A stretch of DNA of 64,000 nucleotides from Pyricularia pennisetigena (Eukaryota; Ascomycota; Sordariomycetes; Magnaporthales; Pyriculariaceae), in contig NC_043741.1 of the NCBI RefSeq assembly GCF_004337985.1, positions 563,402 through 627,401 of the forward strand. Reading direction: 5' to 3'. Below, piece by piece: positions 44,344 through 54,840 of this stretch. Under the pieces are notes generated by a model that saw nothing but the letters and a program-made list of their open reading frames with translations, had not been told where the DNA came from and ran no database searches. The position numbers were made by a program, and so were the translations under genes. Every line of letters begins with the position of its first letter. The stretch's first letter is position 1.

Positions 44344-47020
44344 TTCAGTTCATCATGTGTTTCGTAAGAAGCGAATATGAACCTGGTGTGTGAACAGAAG
44401 AACACTGGGCGCGGGGATATTTTGTCTGCTCGGCTCTGTTCTGTCGTGCCCTGTCCCCTTCCTGCTGAGGTGAGGCTTGACCAGCTCAGGGAGAAGGGGT
44501 GGTGGTGAGGCGGTGGCTTGGTCGTTGGTCGACTCGTCGTCGAACTGATAATTGGAGGTTGGGTATATAAGTAATGTAGGTAGGTAGTTAATTTACCTAA
44601 GCTAGAGTCGTGGATTGGTGTCGAATCGATTCCCCGTGGGTATCCAAACCAGCAATCGTGGAGGACCGGTTCGAGTGGAGCCCGTATATCGTCTGGTCGT
44701 AACACAAGACTGGCACTGGAGAAAGCAATGGAAAGTCGATTGATGAAGGGGGAAAAAGATAGCATAACACTAGAAATCACGACATTAGTGGCTGCGGATA
44801 AAACTATGAAAAACACTGAAAAATAAAAGAGAGAAAATAAAAATAAAAAAATAAAAAATGAACCCTCCCCCAGAGAATATGGAACATGAACATAAAAGAA
44901 TAAAATAAAATAAAAAATAAAAATAACGGACGAAATAAGAAAAAAAAAAAAAAAAGGTGCCCAGGACGTTATGACCAGAATTACCCTAGTGCCATGGGGT
45001 ACTTCTCCTCGTCGCGGAAATCTCGAAACAACCAGATGCAGGGAGTTGCCAGTGTGCCTTGTTTTTCTGCCCCCTGCCCGCCTCGAATTGGAGCCAAGTC
45101 GAGGCTGGCCGGAGGGCTGAGGCAACTTGATGCGCCTCGAGATTGGGATTTTCGACAACTAGGGTTGGAAATGAAGGCAGAAGGAGGGGTGTCAATGTAC
45201 TGTACACCGTTATTTCAAGTCCGACACGCGCGCGCCAAAAATAATCATCAAACCTCAGTGGCCGCTCGGCAAGTTGTTGACAGGCTGGTTCAACCGAGTA
45301 AGGTACTGTAGGGCAGATGACAGTTGACACTATTTTGTTTGAACGTTTAATTAAAGCTACCTGGTGCGAAATAATGCCACAAGTCGCTGCAATCGTGATC
45401 AGAAATCTTGGGTCAATCCGAACCGACCGGAAAGCAGTGGAGGTGTCAGAAGCAGCCCCCTTTGCACTAACAAACTAGCTGACTGATACTTGGCTCCAGG
45501 TCCAAGCGAACCCCATCGAGCCCCACCGAACCCCCGTCGCCCACGGTGCCCTTCTACCAGAAAGGTAGCGAAAAGCAAAGCAAGCAATGTAACTTACGAT
45601 ACGGGTACTGTACGCAGGCCCTCCCCAAGGCAAGGGGCTGCTTGAGGGGGATAATTGCCTACCTGGGTGGGCGCCTTACCTGTACGGGCCGTGCCTTGCC
45701 TCAGGCTAGGAGAAAAGACCCAGGTACGGATAGGTACGGACGTACCATAGGCTAAAATAGTGTGACTAGTTAGCATGCGTGATTATAATTGGCACATATC
45801 ACCGGCTTGCCGGTCGACACCTTAGCTTACCAGGTGGTGCCATGTGCTAGTCTAGCTGTCAATTTCTCGATCCGGCGGGATGGGTAGGTTGATGTTGGCA
45901 CCTGGTGGATCTTTTCCAACCGAGCGCAAGCCTACCTTGTTCGCTTGCATATCGTAGGAACCCTGACATACTATGTATATTATTACCTTACTCGACGATC
46001 GATCGGTGCTGGCGTCAACTGTCAGTCGATGCTTTGTTTCTTAGTCACTGTTAATAATATCCATGTGTCGAAGCTTGAGCCGTGGATTTATTAGCAAATC
46101 CAACCTCGTTCATCCAATCTCGTTCATCCACAAGATTGGTTGAAATACATGACGTACCTGAGCAGACCGGCACATCTTATTGTGAGACGGAATGAGTGGC
46201 CAGTCCCTATGTAAGTAGGTATCCGACTAGCGGTGAGCCCCGTACCGCAGTCTTCTTTTGATGCCGAAATCATCACCAAGGTCCCATATTTACCAACCCA
46301 ACCAAAAGGCGAAAATAATCTTAACATTACTAGTATACTCCGGCTTGCGCAGCCTGCTTTCTCGTGTCAACTGCTCCAATCATTTCATTGGCAGAAATAC
46401 CGTATTCGGGTCCGAAGTGCTGAGGGGACAAGGGTTTTGAGCTACGACTTGACACCTAGCTCTTATGCCAATTGATGTTCAATGTGATTATGGTGCAAAA
46501 AGCAAGAAAGCCCCAATAGTATCTCGGAGAATAGCTGCCATGTTACGATGTATCATTAAGCCCCGATATCCCCCTGTAAGCCACCCGAAGGAAGGCAGCG
46601 ACGCTGATCTAGAACTAGACTAGACCTATACGTAGTTGAAAAGACTGATCGCTCCAATACGACTGTCAAAGAAAGAAAGTATCGATATACTCCACAGCCG
46701 ATTCTTGAGACAACGCTGCTCTAGCAATGTCAAAACAAAAACACCCAAACACCGGATACCCTAGACCAAAGTCATTAAAAAGCAACCAACACAAGCGCAT
46801 CCAGCCAAAGGCTATTGAGGTTTAAAAGCTGAATTCGCAAAATCAACTGCAACGCAGCGCAGATTATAGTCCGCTTTTCGACGTCACACTTGCTTATACT
46901 CACAGGTGCTGCATCGTCGAGCTGAGAAAAACAAACGAATCGTACTGATTGGCGAATGCCCCAAGTGATTTCACGACAATTCATCACCAGTTAAACAAAC
47001 TATTGTCAACGCAGAGACAT
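44344..47020. other. 2.7-kb intergenic region, no gene seen
   Basis: The left part is the 5' flank of the DUF1765 gene, with strong A runs at 44,815-44,955. The rest has small frames but none with a supported start or family. Short TAGGTA/ACCTACC motifs recur (44,575-44,590, 45,655-45,740). Confidence 0.5.
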
Positions 47021-47869
47021 TCAAGTTTGCTGGTAATTGCCCTTGATAACCTCTTTGCCTGCCGGCGGCAGCGGGCCTTTGATTTCTCTCTCGACAATAG
47101 CAGCCATATGTTGGGTGAAGTTGGCTAAAGTGCACTTCTTTTTGTCGACAAAAGTGTAAACGACTGCCAAGCGAAGTGATGGCAGCTTGGGGCCATTGTT
47201 AAACTCCCAATCATGTATCTCGGCGGCCACCATCTCCATTTGTCGTATTGAGTGCTTGTAGAACTTATCCGAGCCTTGTGTCAAGCCCCACAGGAACACC
47301 GAGCCCTGCCTCAGGACAAGTTCTTCAAAAGCTAGCATCTTGTGTAGGTAGTCCGGATCCGTGGCGGCGTCAGCGCCCCGGCTCCGGGCCCATCCAACGG
47401 ATCCCATCCAGGCTGTCTCGAACAGGAAGGCCAAGTCAACTGTGGATAACGTCTTGATGTACTCGACTTGAGCTTTGCGTTCGCTATCTTGATTGCTCAA
47501 GTCGAGTATGTGATCGCACATGTGCAGCGCGCGCTCCAGCCCAGCTACATAACGCGAGCGGCATTCTTCAGAGATGGTACTATTGGCCGAAAGGATATTG
47601 TGGTTCACTATGCTTGCAATTCGCTTCTGCCTGCGCTCGAGTTCACCGATCGTATCCAATGAGAAGCGTGGGTAAACCTCTCGCTCAGGTGTTCGAGTAC
47701 AGACAACGTCGCAGCTAGGAGGAAGCATGTATCTTTGCATGCGACTCTTGCAAATTGATTGCTCGTATTCGACAATGCCAGAATAAATTCGACTATTTGT
47801 GCGCATGAGGGCTGAAAGAGCTGGGAGCTCAGCTTCCTCGGCGATAATGAGAAAGATTTCGAGGTCCAT
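47021..47869 (-). CDS. Hypothetical protein with an F-box-like N-terminus
   Basis: The product has 282 residues from the ATG at 47,869; the open frame runs further upstream but only from a TTG. The N-terminus (LEIFLIIAEEAELPALSALMRTNSRIYSGI) has the Leu/Ile spacing of an F-box, which recruits SCF ubiquitin ligases. The remainder is alpha-helical with no recognised repeat: a Cys/Arg-rich part (YMLPPSCDVVCTRTPEREV), then helices ending in a charged tail. Many Sordariomycete genomes carry expanded families of such small F-box-like proteins. No partner or substrate can be inferred. It stands alone, about 0.7 kb from the glutaredoxin gene. Confidence 0.65.
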   Translation of the reverse strand: MDLEIFLIIAEEAELPALSALMRTNSRIYSGIVEYEQSICKSRMQRYMLPPSCDVVCTRTPEREVYPRFSLDTIGELERRQKRIASIVNHNILSANSTISEECRSRYVAGLERALHMCDHILDLSNQDSERKAQVEYIKTLSTVDLAFLFETAWMGSVGWARSRGADAATDPDYLHKMLAFEELVLRQGSVFLWGLTQGSDKFYKHSIRQMEMVAAEIHDWEFNNGPKLPSLRLAVVYTFVDKKKCTLANFTQHMAAIVEREIKGPLPPAGKEVIKGNYQQT

Positions 47870-48575
47870 GGTGTTGTTTGAGCGTGAGGATGTCGAGGCT
47901 AGGAATGAGCAATATGGATGATTGGCGTCCAAAACAAACAGGGTTGAGAAGCAGATCAAGGCAGTATCAACAAGCCAGGACGTGAACAAGCGTCGACTGT
48001 CCCTTTTTATACAGCAAAAGGGAAGTGGGCAGTTTATTCACGACGCTGCTGTTTGAGAAGGTTGAGAGCTGTAGAAGGCAAAAAGAGGAGCCAAGTGACA
48101 CCTTGATGGCCAGTCGGTGGGCACCACCTCAAGTGTCGACCCCTAGTGATTGCCCACGTCCAAGTGATTCATAAATGGTGAAATGCTGACGGTGGTTGAT
48201 CTGAGATGGAAAGAGGAATGGAGCTTTTGTGTGGGACTAGTTCGTTACCATTATGGTAGGCCCGTACGTGGTTTGATTCCCAAGGTTCCCGGTCGGTCGA
48301 TGCACCCGAGTACCTGAATAGCCACGATTCGGTCCAGATCCGAACGTGATGGCAATCCACTTCGTTAATCCAGGGCTCCCACACATGATTCCGGTTCGAA
48401 GTCCAAAAAAACCGACGTCCTAGAAGTGGCCACATCTCCCATGTGTCGTAGGCAATTACATGCCTAAGGTAGGTCGGTTGGTAAGATAGCACCTAATGTG
48501 ACCCGAGTTACTGCTGATATCCTCACGACGAAGCAAGCCTTGGGAATGCGGACTTGAAATAAGCACCAGGCTATA
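47870..48575. other. Intergenic, F-box-like gene promoter
   Basis: No gene supported. A TATA-like TTTTTATA at about 48,003-48,010 lies 134 bp upstream of the F-box-like start codon. Confidence 0.4.
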
Positions 48576-49499
48576 TCATGCCGCAGCCTCCTTTTTGGGA
48601 AAGCGCTCCTTTATTGTAATGTGTTTGTCGCCGTAAAACTTAAAAGTCGTGATAAGCTTTTGAGTTGCATCGAGCTCGGTAATCTCATCGCCACCGCCGA
48701 CGGACTTGCCATTGACGAGAATGTTGGGCACGGTTTTCCTTTTGGTCATCTCACCCAGCTTCTGCTGGATCTGTGGGCCGAGAGGGTGCTGGTCCAACTC
48801 GACGACGTACGGGGCTGGTTGTATGCTGTACTTTTCCAACAGAACACCCTTGGCTCGCTTGGAGTACGGGCAGTATGATTTCGAAAAGATGATAACTGGG
48901 GACCCATTTGAGTTAGCACATGTCGAGGCGCTTCTTCACAGTAGCATGATTATCAACGCTACAATAGGCCACTTGCCTGGAGATTTCCGAAGTATCGTGT
49001 CGAGCTCCGCCTTGACTTCCTTGTCCTCGCTCGTCTCCACCATTGGCTTCTCGTCTGCTTCCGCCTCAGCTAGCGCCGGCTTGGTTGTCTTCTTCTTTGC
49101 AGTCTGGCCACCTGCTGAGCTGCCGACACCGACAATGTTTCTAGGTGCGTCTGGCTTGTTGGGCGACTTTGAGTTTGCTAAATCTTTGGCTTTTTGCTCG
49201 GCGGCCCTCAGGCGGTCTGACATTTCTTGGGCAAAAACCTCGTCGTCTTGATCAACGTCGCCATCGGCATCCTTGTCTACAGCTAGATGACCCTTAGCCG
49301 CTCCAGTTTTGGATCTCTGCAAGGCGGCTTGCCCATCAGCGCGTGCTCTGTCGATGGCGGTCCTAGTCTTATGGTACAGCCCTTGAATAGAGTTTACATC
49401 AGTATCGCCAGCCTGGCGGAGGCGGGATGTGAAGAGCAAAGTGAAAAGAATGGCAACGGCGACGATGCCTAGAAGACGCAAACGTCGTGCGGACGGCAT
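48576..49499 (-). CDS. Membrane-anchored glutaredoxin (GRX6/GRX7 type) with a GC-AG intron
   Basis: Exons 49,499-48,977 and 48,895-48,576 give 280 residues. The 81-bp intron starts GCAAGT, not GT, after CCAG, has a GTGCTAACTC branch site and ends CCCCAG. Joining in phase 1 restores SPVIIFSKSYCPYSK, the glutaredoxin active site (CPYS, about residues 183-186). An N-terminal hydrophobic anchor (LLGIVAVAILFTLLFTS, about 8-24) after a basic start suggests a type II membrane protein of the ER or Golgi, as for yeast Grx6 and Grx7. A charged linker (about 50-160) precedes the thioredoxin-fold domain, which keeps TVPNILVNG and GGGDEI, the glutathione-binding marks. The likely role is redox control in the early secretory pathway. 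Confidence 0.88.
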
Positions 49500-50926
49500 G
49501 CTGATTGCGGTGTCAGGCCAGGCCGACCTCAGCTGCGTATCAGTGCCGAAAAAATGGGGAAATGGACTCCTTTTTCGAAGTACGATGGCAGTTGCTAAAG
49601 AATTATCTCAATAAGACGGAGGGCAACATCTGCAAGATGAAAGTTGCAGCTAGAAGACCATTTATTGAGAATAAAGACGGACGGGGTAAGTTTTCACAGT
49701 GATGAGTTAGATGAGTTAGTTGGTTTCGTGCAAAGATCCGATGCATTCTCTACACAATTCATTACTACGTGCAAGCTTCGGCAGCGCGTTCGAACGTGCA
49801 GATCTCACTGTTCTAACTAACCCCTGCAGTCCTGCGCCAAATCTGACGCAACCTTGACCAAGCTCCCCAACCCCGACACTGGTTGGTGGATACATGGCGT
49901 CGAAGTGTAAAGCCCGTCTGATGAAAGAGCCCCATGTCCTTCAATCTGCATGAAGACTGATACCATAAAAACTGCAACATCTTGAGGTTTTTTTTTTTTT
50001 CTTTTCTTTTCTTTTCTTTTCTGATACAAATACTGACGTTCGCTTCTGTAGTCAAGGAGATTAGAACAGTATTTTGGGCATCCTCACACAGATCAGAGTC
50101 TTGAGTTCGGCGATGGGTGCGACCTGGCAAGCTCGATCTCAACAATCTCACCACTCATCATGATGTCAATGGAAGTTTAAATCTTCCTCTCCAGCTAAGT
50201 TCGACAAACGCAAAATATACTATGCAAGAAGCACATGTCCTTTCAAAAACTTCCATATCTTTGACACCCAAATGCGGAAGAGAAAAAAAAAAAGATCTAT
50301 GTACTATCTGTGACAGTGGTAAATCTGGCACCTGCACAGAGTACCATGCTGTAACAAAGCTATAGTAGGCAATGAGATTCAACAAATACCTAGTAATTAG
50401 GTAGGCATCTAGGTAGCCAGAGTGAGGTCTATGGGATATTATTAGCTTGAGCTTGAATTCTCGTGGAAATTTGAGGTCTCCAATGAGTATGGGAGCGAGG
50501 AGACGTAAACTCTCCGGCCGGTACCAGACCTACATACCATGGTAATTGAGTGACTACGTAGAACCAAGTTCAATACATTCATTATCTTGGGCCCTCGACC
50601 TTGCACGGATAGGTTAGCAAGCCAGTGAGCCAGTGAATTTCCTTTGCCAAGGCAGAACAAAACGCTACCCTGCATGGGTTGGTGGGCCACGGTGGAATGG
50701 CATGTAGTCACGTGACTGGGAATGGACTGAGCAATCAGAAGAAAGCCCTCGCGGGAGGCGGTTGATTATGACTAAGCACAACAGATCACACACAATCGCG
50801 ACCAAATATCTCCCCCCACCCAACCATCGACCTCTAGCAAAAGTCGAAACTCTCACCTCGTGACGACCGAACGCTCCTCAATCGACACATCGCCGCCGAA
50901 ACCGACGAGGAACCCCAACCGCAAAC
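49500..50926. other. Divergent promoter region of the glutaredoxin and RPS15 genes
   Basis: 1.4 kb with no supported gene. It contains a TTTTCTTTTC-type pyrimidine tract at about 49,989-50,021 and an A run at 50,281-50,293. Confidence 0.5.
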
Positions 50927-51710
50927 ATGGCTGACGTCGAATACGTGTGTTTCCCTTAAGAGTTTTGTTGCGGCAGCCGCCCTGTCGTTTGCCTTGCAAC
51001 ACAGACTGACCTGAAGATGGGGATTTCTAGAACGCCGAGGAGGCAGCTGAGATCAAGAAGAGAAGAGCCTTCCGCAAGTTTTCTTACCGTGGTGTCGACC
51101 TCGACCAGTACGTTTGCCAAAACCCAGACCGACGACACAACCATCTCCCCATCGGCCATCGGTCGTTTACCTGCGATGGCATGCATCACGACGAATATCG
51201 ACAATGGTGCGACTGGAACGCTGTTACAGCAGGCTGACAATTTTGTGTTGCTCCCGACTTCAGGCTCCTTGATCTCACTTCAGACCAGCTCCGTGATGTC
51301 GTTCACGCTCGTGCCAGGCGCCGAATCAACCGCGGCTTGAAGCGCAAGCCCATGGGCTTGATCAAGAAGCTCCGTAAGGCCAAGCAGGAGGCCAAGCCCA
51401 ACGAGAAGCCCGACCTCGTCAAGACCCATCTCCGTGACATGATTGTCGTCCCTGAGATGATCGGTTCCGTCATTGGCATTTACTCCGGCAAGGAGTTCAA
51501 CCAGGTCGAGATAAAGCCCGAGATGGTTGGCCACTACCTGGCCGAGTTTTCGATTTCATAGTACGTCCAGATTCCGGCTTCTTACCCAGGCATCGCAGCC
51601 GATGAGCTGGTAAGAACATGTTTTGCTGACTCTCCTACAGCAAGCCCGTCAAGCACGGTCGCCCGGGTATTGGTGCTACCCACTCGTCTCGTTTCATTCC
51701 TCTGAAGTAA
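50927..51710 (+). CDS. RPS15: 40S ribosomal protein S15 (uS19), four exons
   Basis: Exons 50,927-50,944, 51,031-51,107, 51,264-51,560 and 51,641-51,710 join to 153 residues. Exon 1 is 18 nt (MADVEY), as is common in fungal ribosomal protein genes. uS19 sits in the head of the 40S subunit near the A and P sites, and its C-terminal tail touches tRNA. Marks are [64 protein letters not shown]-like [25 protein letters not shown] and the end [14 protein letters not shown]. Donors are GTGTGT, GTACGT and GTACGT; phases agree at every junction. Codon use is strongly biased to C-ending codons in exons 3 and 4, as expected for high expression. Confidence 0.95.
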
Positions 51711-52067
51711 GGGCCAGGTTTGGCGAATTTTTGGGGAGGGTCTTGCATTGAAATTCATTCCGGAATATGGCGCACGGTCACGGTTTTACTCTAGAGGTTG
51801 GCAAAGCCCCAACCGACTGGAGATGATAGTGCAAATAAAAGACGAATCTTTGGGCAAATTGCTGGTTGCGAATTCAACTTTTTTTTTTTCAAGGGACGCT
51901 TGTCTTCGATGACTCTATCTGACCCGTTGTGATTTTGCTTCCTGCTTGGCCCGGACTGCCCTCATCCCGTGGAGCATGTGCTGAGCACATCAATTTGAGA
52001 CAGCCCTTGACGTTGTAACGCTATCCCAAAAGCATTCTTGATTTTCCAACCGCCAATCCAGCTTGCA
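51711..52067. other. Convergent 3' flank of RPS15 and the SET gene
   Basis: No gene seen. A T run lies at 51,879-51,889. Confidence 0.5.
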
Positions 52068-52835
52068 TTAGCTCAGCGTACAACTCAAACGATAGTGGGT
52101 ATTTGACTTTCTCAAGTCGTCGCATTCCTCGCAAAAACAGTCAAACGCTGGTATTCCATAGTTTATGCTCAACTCTTCGCCCTTCTTTATATCAGCTCTG
52201 GCAATCACCCGGATCTCGCCGTCTTGAAAGCTAAAGTTGCAGTTGAACTTGCTGCATTTGTGGTTGATCAAGGAGCCGATGAGATAGATGTATGCGCCAT
52301 GCCTCCCTTTCCCGCAATCCTCCGGTGCACGAAAGGCGTACAAGCGGACAAATTTTAGAATCTGTTTGTCGTATTGTGTCGGCCATCTTAGCGAGGAAGC
52401 CGACGACGTGCTGGACATGTACTGATCCAGGGTCACATCGAATTCGACAATGGTCGGCTGGCGGACCATTTTGCCAATTTCAGGAAGTATTTCGTAGGCT
52501 TTTTGTAGCGGAATTTGGTCCGCATTTGCTATTGGCCGGAACGCAGCCTGCATCAGGGCCTTCTTCTTGAGAGGAAGTGCTTTATACGTTGCCGGGCCAT
52601 CTTTTAAGCATGTGTCACAGTAGTTGTCGTGAGTGGCCTCGAAAACAGGTCTTTCTTGGAAAATCAGCGAGCCGTGAGAGATGTTGGTTTCCGCAAATAC
52701 TCCAAGGCCAATTCGATTGGAGGACTGCCTGATACTGATAGCTGGGGCCTGAGCGGGCTCAATTGTGGCCGCCCCCAAGCAATCATCAGCTCTCATGCTA
52801 CTGCGGGATGGCGGCTCTGATAGAAAATGCGCCAT
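52068..52835 (-). CDS. Small SET-domain protein
   Basis: A single exon of 255 residues from the ATG at 52,835; the frame is open slightly upstream without another ATG. It carries a SET fold: GLGVFAETNISHGSLIFQERPVF at the start, then SLINHKCSKFNCNF (the NHxCxxN signature, about 188-201) and IKKGEELSINYGI, followed by the post-SET-like CFCEECD. No MYND zinc finger is present between the SET halves, unlike the larger SET gene at 56.4 kb. SET proteins of this type methylate lysines on histones or other proteins. The substrate is unknown. It may be a regulator or a degenerate paralogue; the NHKCSKFN form departs from the usual NHSCxPN. Confidence 0.8.
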   Translation of the reverse strand: MAHFLSEPPSRSSMRADDCLGAATIEPAQAPAISIRQSSNRIGLGVFAETNISHGSLIFQERPVFEATHDNYCDTCLKDGPATYKALPLKKKALMQAAFRPIANADQIPLQKAYEILPEIGKMVRQPTIVEFDVTLDQYMSSTSSASSLRWPTQYDKQILKFVRLYAFRAPEDCGKGRHGAYIYLIGSLINHKCSKFNCNFSFQDGEIRVIARADIKKGEELSINYGIPAFDCFCEECDDLRKSNTHYRLSCTLS

Positions 52836-53542
52836 AGTTGTGGCGCCGATCAAACTATTCTTGATGATGATTTATCGATGTTGCCCAATATCATGAGCGC
52901 GGATTGAAATGAAACGAGAGAAAATGTCATAGCAAGAGAAAAAAGAAAAAAGAAAAAAAGCCTGCACCTGCAATGCCTGTGCCGATACGGACGATGCATT
53001 CCTTGGGCGGGCGGACAAACTTTGTTCGAAATAGCAGCCACTCCAGGTGTAGTCGTAGTCAGCCAAATTGTTCTGATTCAGGGAAGGAGTGATTGCCCGG
53101 GACCTCTCCGATAACAAAGCTATTACACCAGCCTGCAACAACTTGAAGCATTCATGCTTGATAGGGTGCCAGCCAATCGTACAAGGTCAAGTGCGAGAGG
53201 AGTTAATACCCTATTGTGTAACGCTCGAGAAACAGCGAAAAAGTCGGGTAGGGTGTATGTTGGATTCCAGCTTAGATCAAAAAGTTACGGTTCTTCTCGA
53301 ATCATTTGCCGATTACTGTGGGAGCTCAACATGAACCTAACAGTTCCAAATATCTCAGTCTTGGAGCATAAATCAATGGCCGTAGTTTGCCCATGAGAGC
53401 TGATATGGCGCACGGTCAAAGGACAGGCGCACGGGATGCTGACACTAGATAGATTGCACGGCCGGATGCGCAAGCGCCGATAAAGGCCTGAAAAAAGCTC
53501 TATGTTGCAAGCAGTTGCGTAGTATCATACAGATGCTGCAGC
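52836..53542. other. Intergenic, SET gene promoter and complex I gene 3' flank
   Basis: No gene supported. The minus strand has a TTTCTTTTTTCTTTTTTCTC tract at about 52,939-52,959. Confidence 0.45.
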
Positions 53543-54203
53543 TTATTCCGCCTTCTTGGCCGCCAGCTTACTTGCTTTAGCCTCCTCCTCCTCGAGATGC
53601 TTCTGCCTGTAGTGATCCACGACCTTGTCTAGGTTGACGTAGTGCCCTGCCGGCACTGAGTATGGCGAGCCTTGTTGAAACATCCTACACTGAGGGTTAG
53701 ATCTGTGACGGGCTCGTTCTGGGGGTTTGTTCCCACGGGATGACGCACTCGGGATACTTGAGCTCGATGTGAGTGTTCCTCTCGCAGTTGTAGAAGAGGT
53801 TCTTGTCATGGGCAGCCTGTTCAATAAGGTCGGTGTGTCGGCTGTTGCGCTCCTCCCATGTGTTCTGCAAGTCTGACCAGCGATCAATGGCAGTCGTGAT
53901 GGTCGACGGCTCTCCATTGGGTCCCGGGCGGGTGGCGTAGTAGAGGCCAGTGGAGACGGGGACAGCACCGAAGAGAACGTAGAAGAAGGTCTAGAGGAAA
54001 GGGCCCAAAATTAGCACACTTTCCAAGAACTGGCGTCAGAAGAATGGGTGACAGCTTCATCGACGTACGCCCATGCCCTCTTCAACCGGGGCAGGTCCGT
54101 TGTGATGGGTGTGATCGGAGGCGTAGGATCGTGTTTGCCTGGGACGCAATGCAGTGCGTGACTGCCGCGCCAGTACGGCGGTTCCTCGACGCAGAGGCAA
54201 CAT
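53543..54203 (-). CDS. Mitochondrial complex I accessory subunit (NUXM / 17.8-kDa type)
   Basis: Three exons: 54,203-54,069, 53,990-53,749 and 53,684-53,543, joined in phase to 172 residues. Introns are 78 and 64 bp (GTACGT...CTCTAG and GTGCGT...GTGTAG). The N-terminus MLPLRRGTAVLARQSRTALR is an Arg-rich presequence. One membrane segment follows (FFYVLFGAVPVSTGLYYA, about 46-64). Then comes a matrix or intermembrane part with EQAAHDKNLFYNCERNTHIELKYPE and GSPYSVPAGHYVNLDKVVDHY. This fits the fungal accessory subunit of NADH:ubiquinone oxidoreductase known as 17.8 kDa in Neurospora and NUXM in Yarrowia. The subunit has no redox centre. The name rests on remembered family features, so it is moderately sure. 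Confidence 0.72.
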
Positions 54204-54840
54204 GCTGGCTGGTTAATTCCGCAGCTGTGGTCGCGTGGGGAGAGGATTTCGATCGTGATTTTTTACGGATCAATTGGGGGCTTATTTGTGCAGTTGGCGA
54301 AGTTCAATTCCCAGATTCAAAAGCCCATCGGGTGCTGCCACTAGCGGCACGAGTCGTTGGAGTAATTTGGCGCGGGTTGAGCCGAGCTAGGCGACTTATG
54401 GAGCCTGCCGCGTCTGGCATAGCCAATCAACATTCGACAAATACAAAAATCCAAGAATGACGCACGGAGAAGTCTTTAGAAGGGACTCGAGGTCAAATTG
54501 GAAATCGCCATGTCACCGATTTGCGTTGCAGGCAGGCGGGTAGCCTTAAAGCTCACCAGGATTGGGGCAAAACGAAGACTCATCTCCTGGCGAGCTGTGG
54601 ATATGTTCTGAAAGGCGATATCTGTTCTCTTCCCGAGATTTTGATAAATAACACTACTCAGCCTTCGTCCATCTCTGTCGTCTAGGAACACACATACTAT
54701 CCATACATATCTGAATAAAATTTGTCCTCCTATGCTCGCTTGAAGTCCTTGAGCCGAGCTTTCCCCACACTCAGCAGCCATCTACCGAAAGACCCTTGTG
54801 CGTTGAGAGCTTTAATATCTTGCGTTACTGCACAACCACA
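54204..54840. promoter_or_regulatory. Divergent promoter of the complex I subunit gene and SIL1
   Basis: These 637 bp lie between two start codons facing away from each other. No gene within it is supported. Confidence 0.5.

Noticed and set aside
44325..45158. 277-codon minus frame upstream of the DUF1765 gene
   Set aside because: It starts beside the DUF1765 ATG in another frame and consists largely of Phe/Ser/Ile from A/T-rich leader sequence.
48971..48976. GT donor (GTGGCC) four bases inside the GC donor of the glutaredoxin intron
   Set aside because: It shifts phase and destroys the conserved active-site reading, and its consensus is poor.
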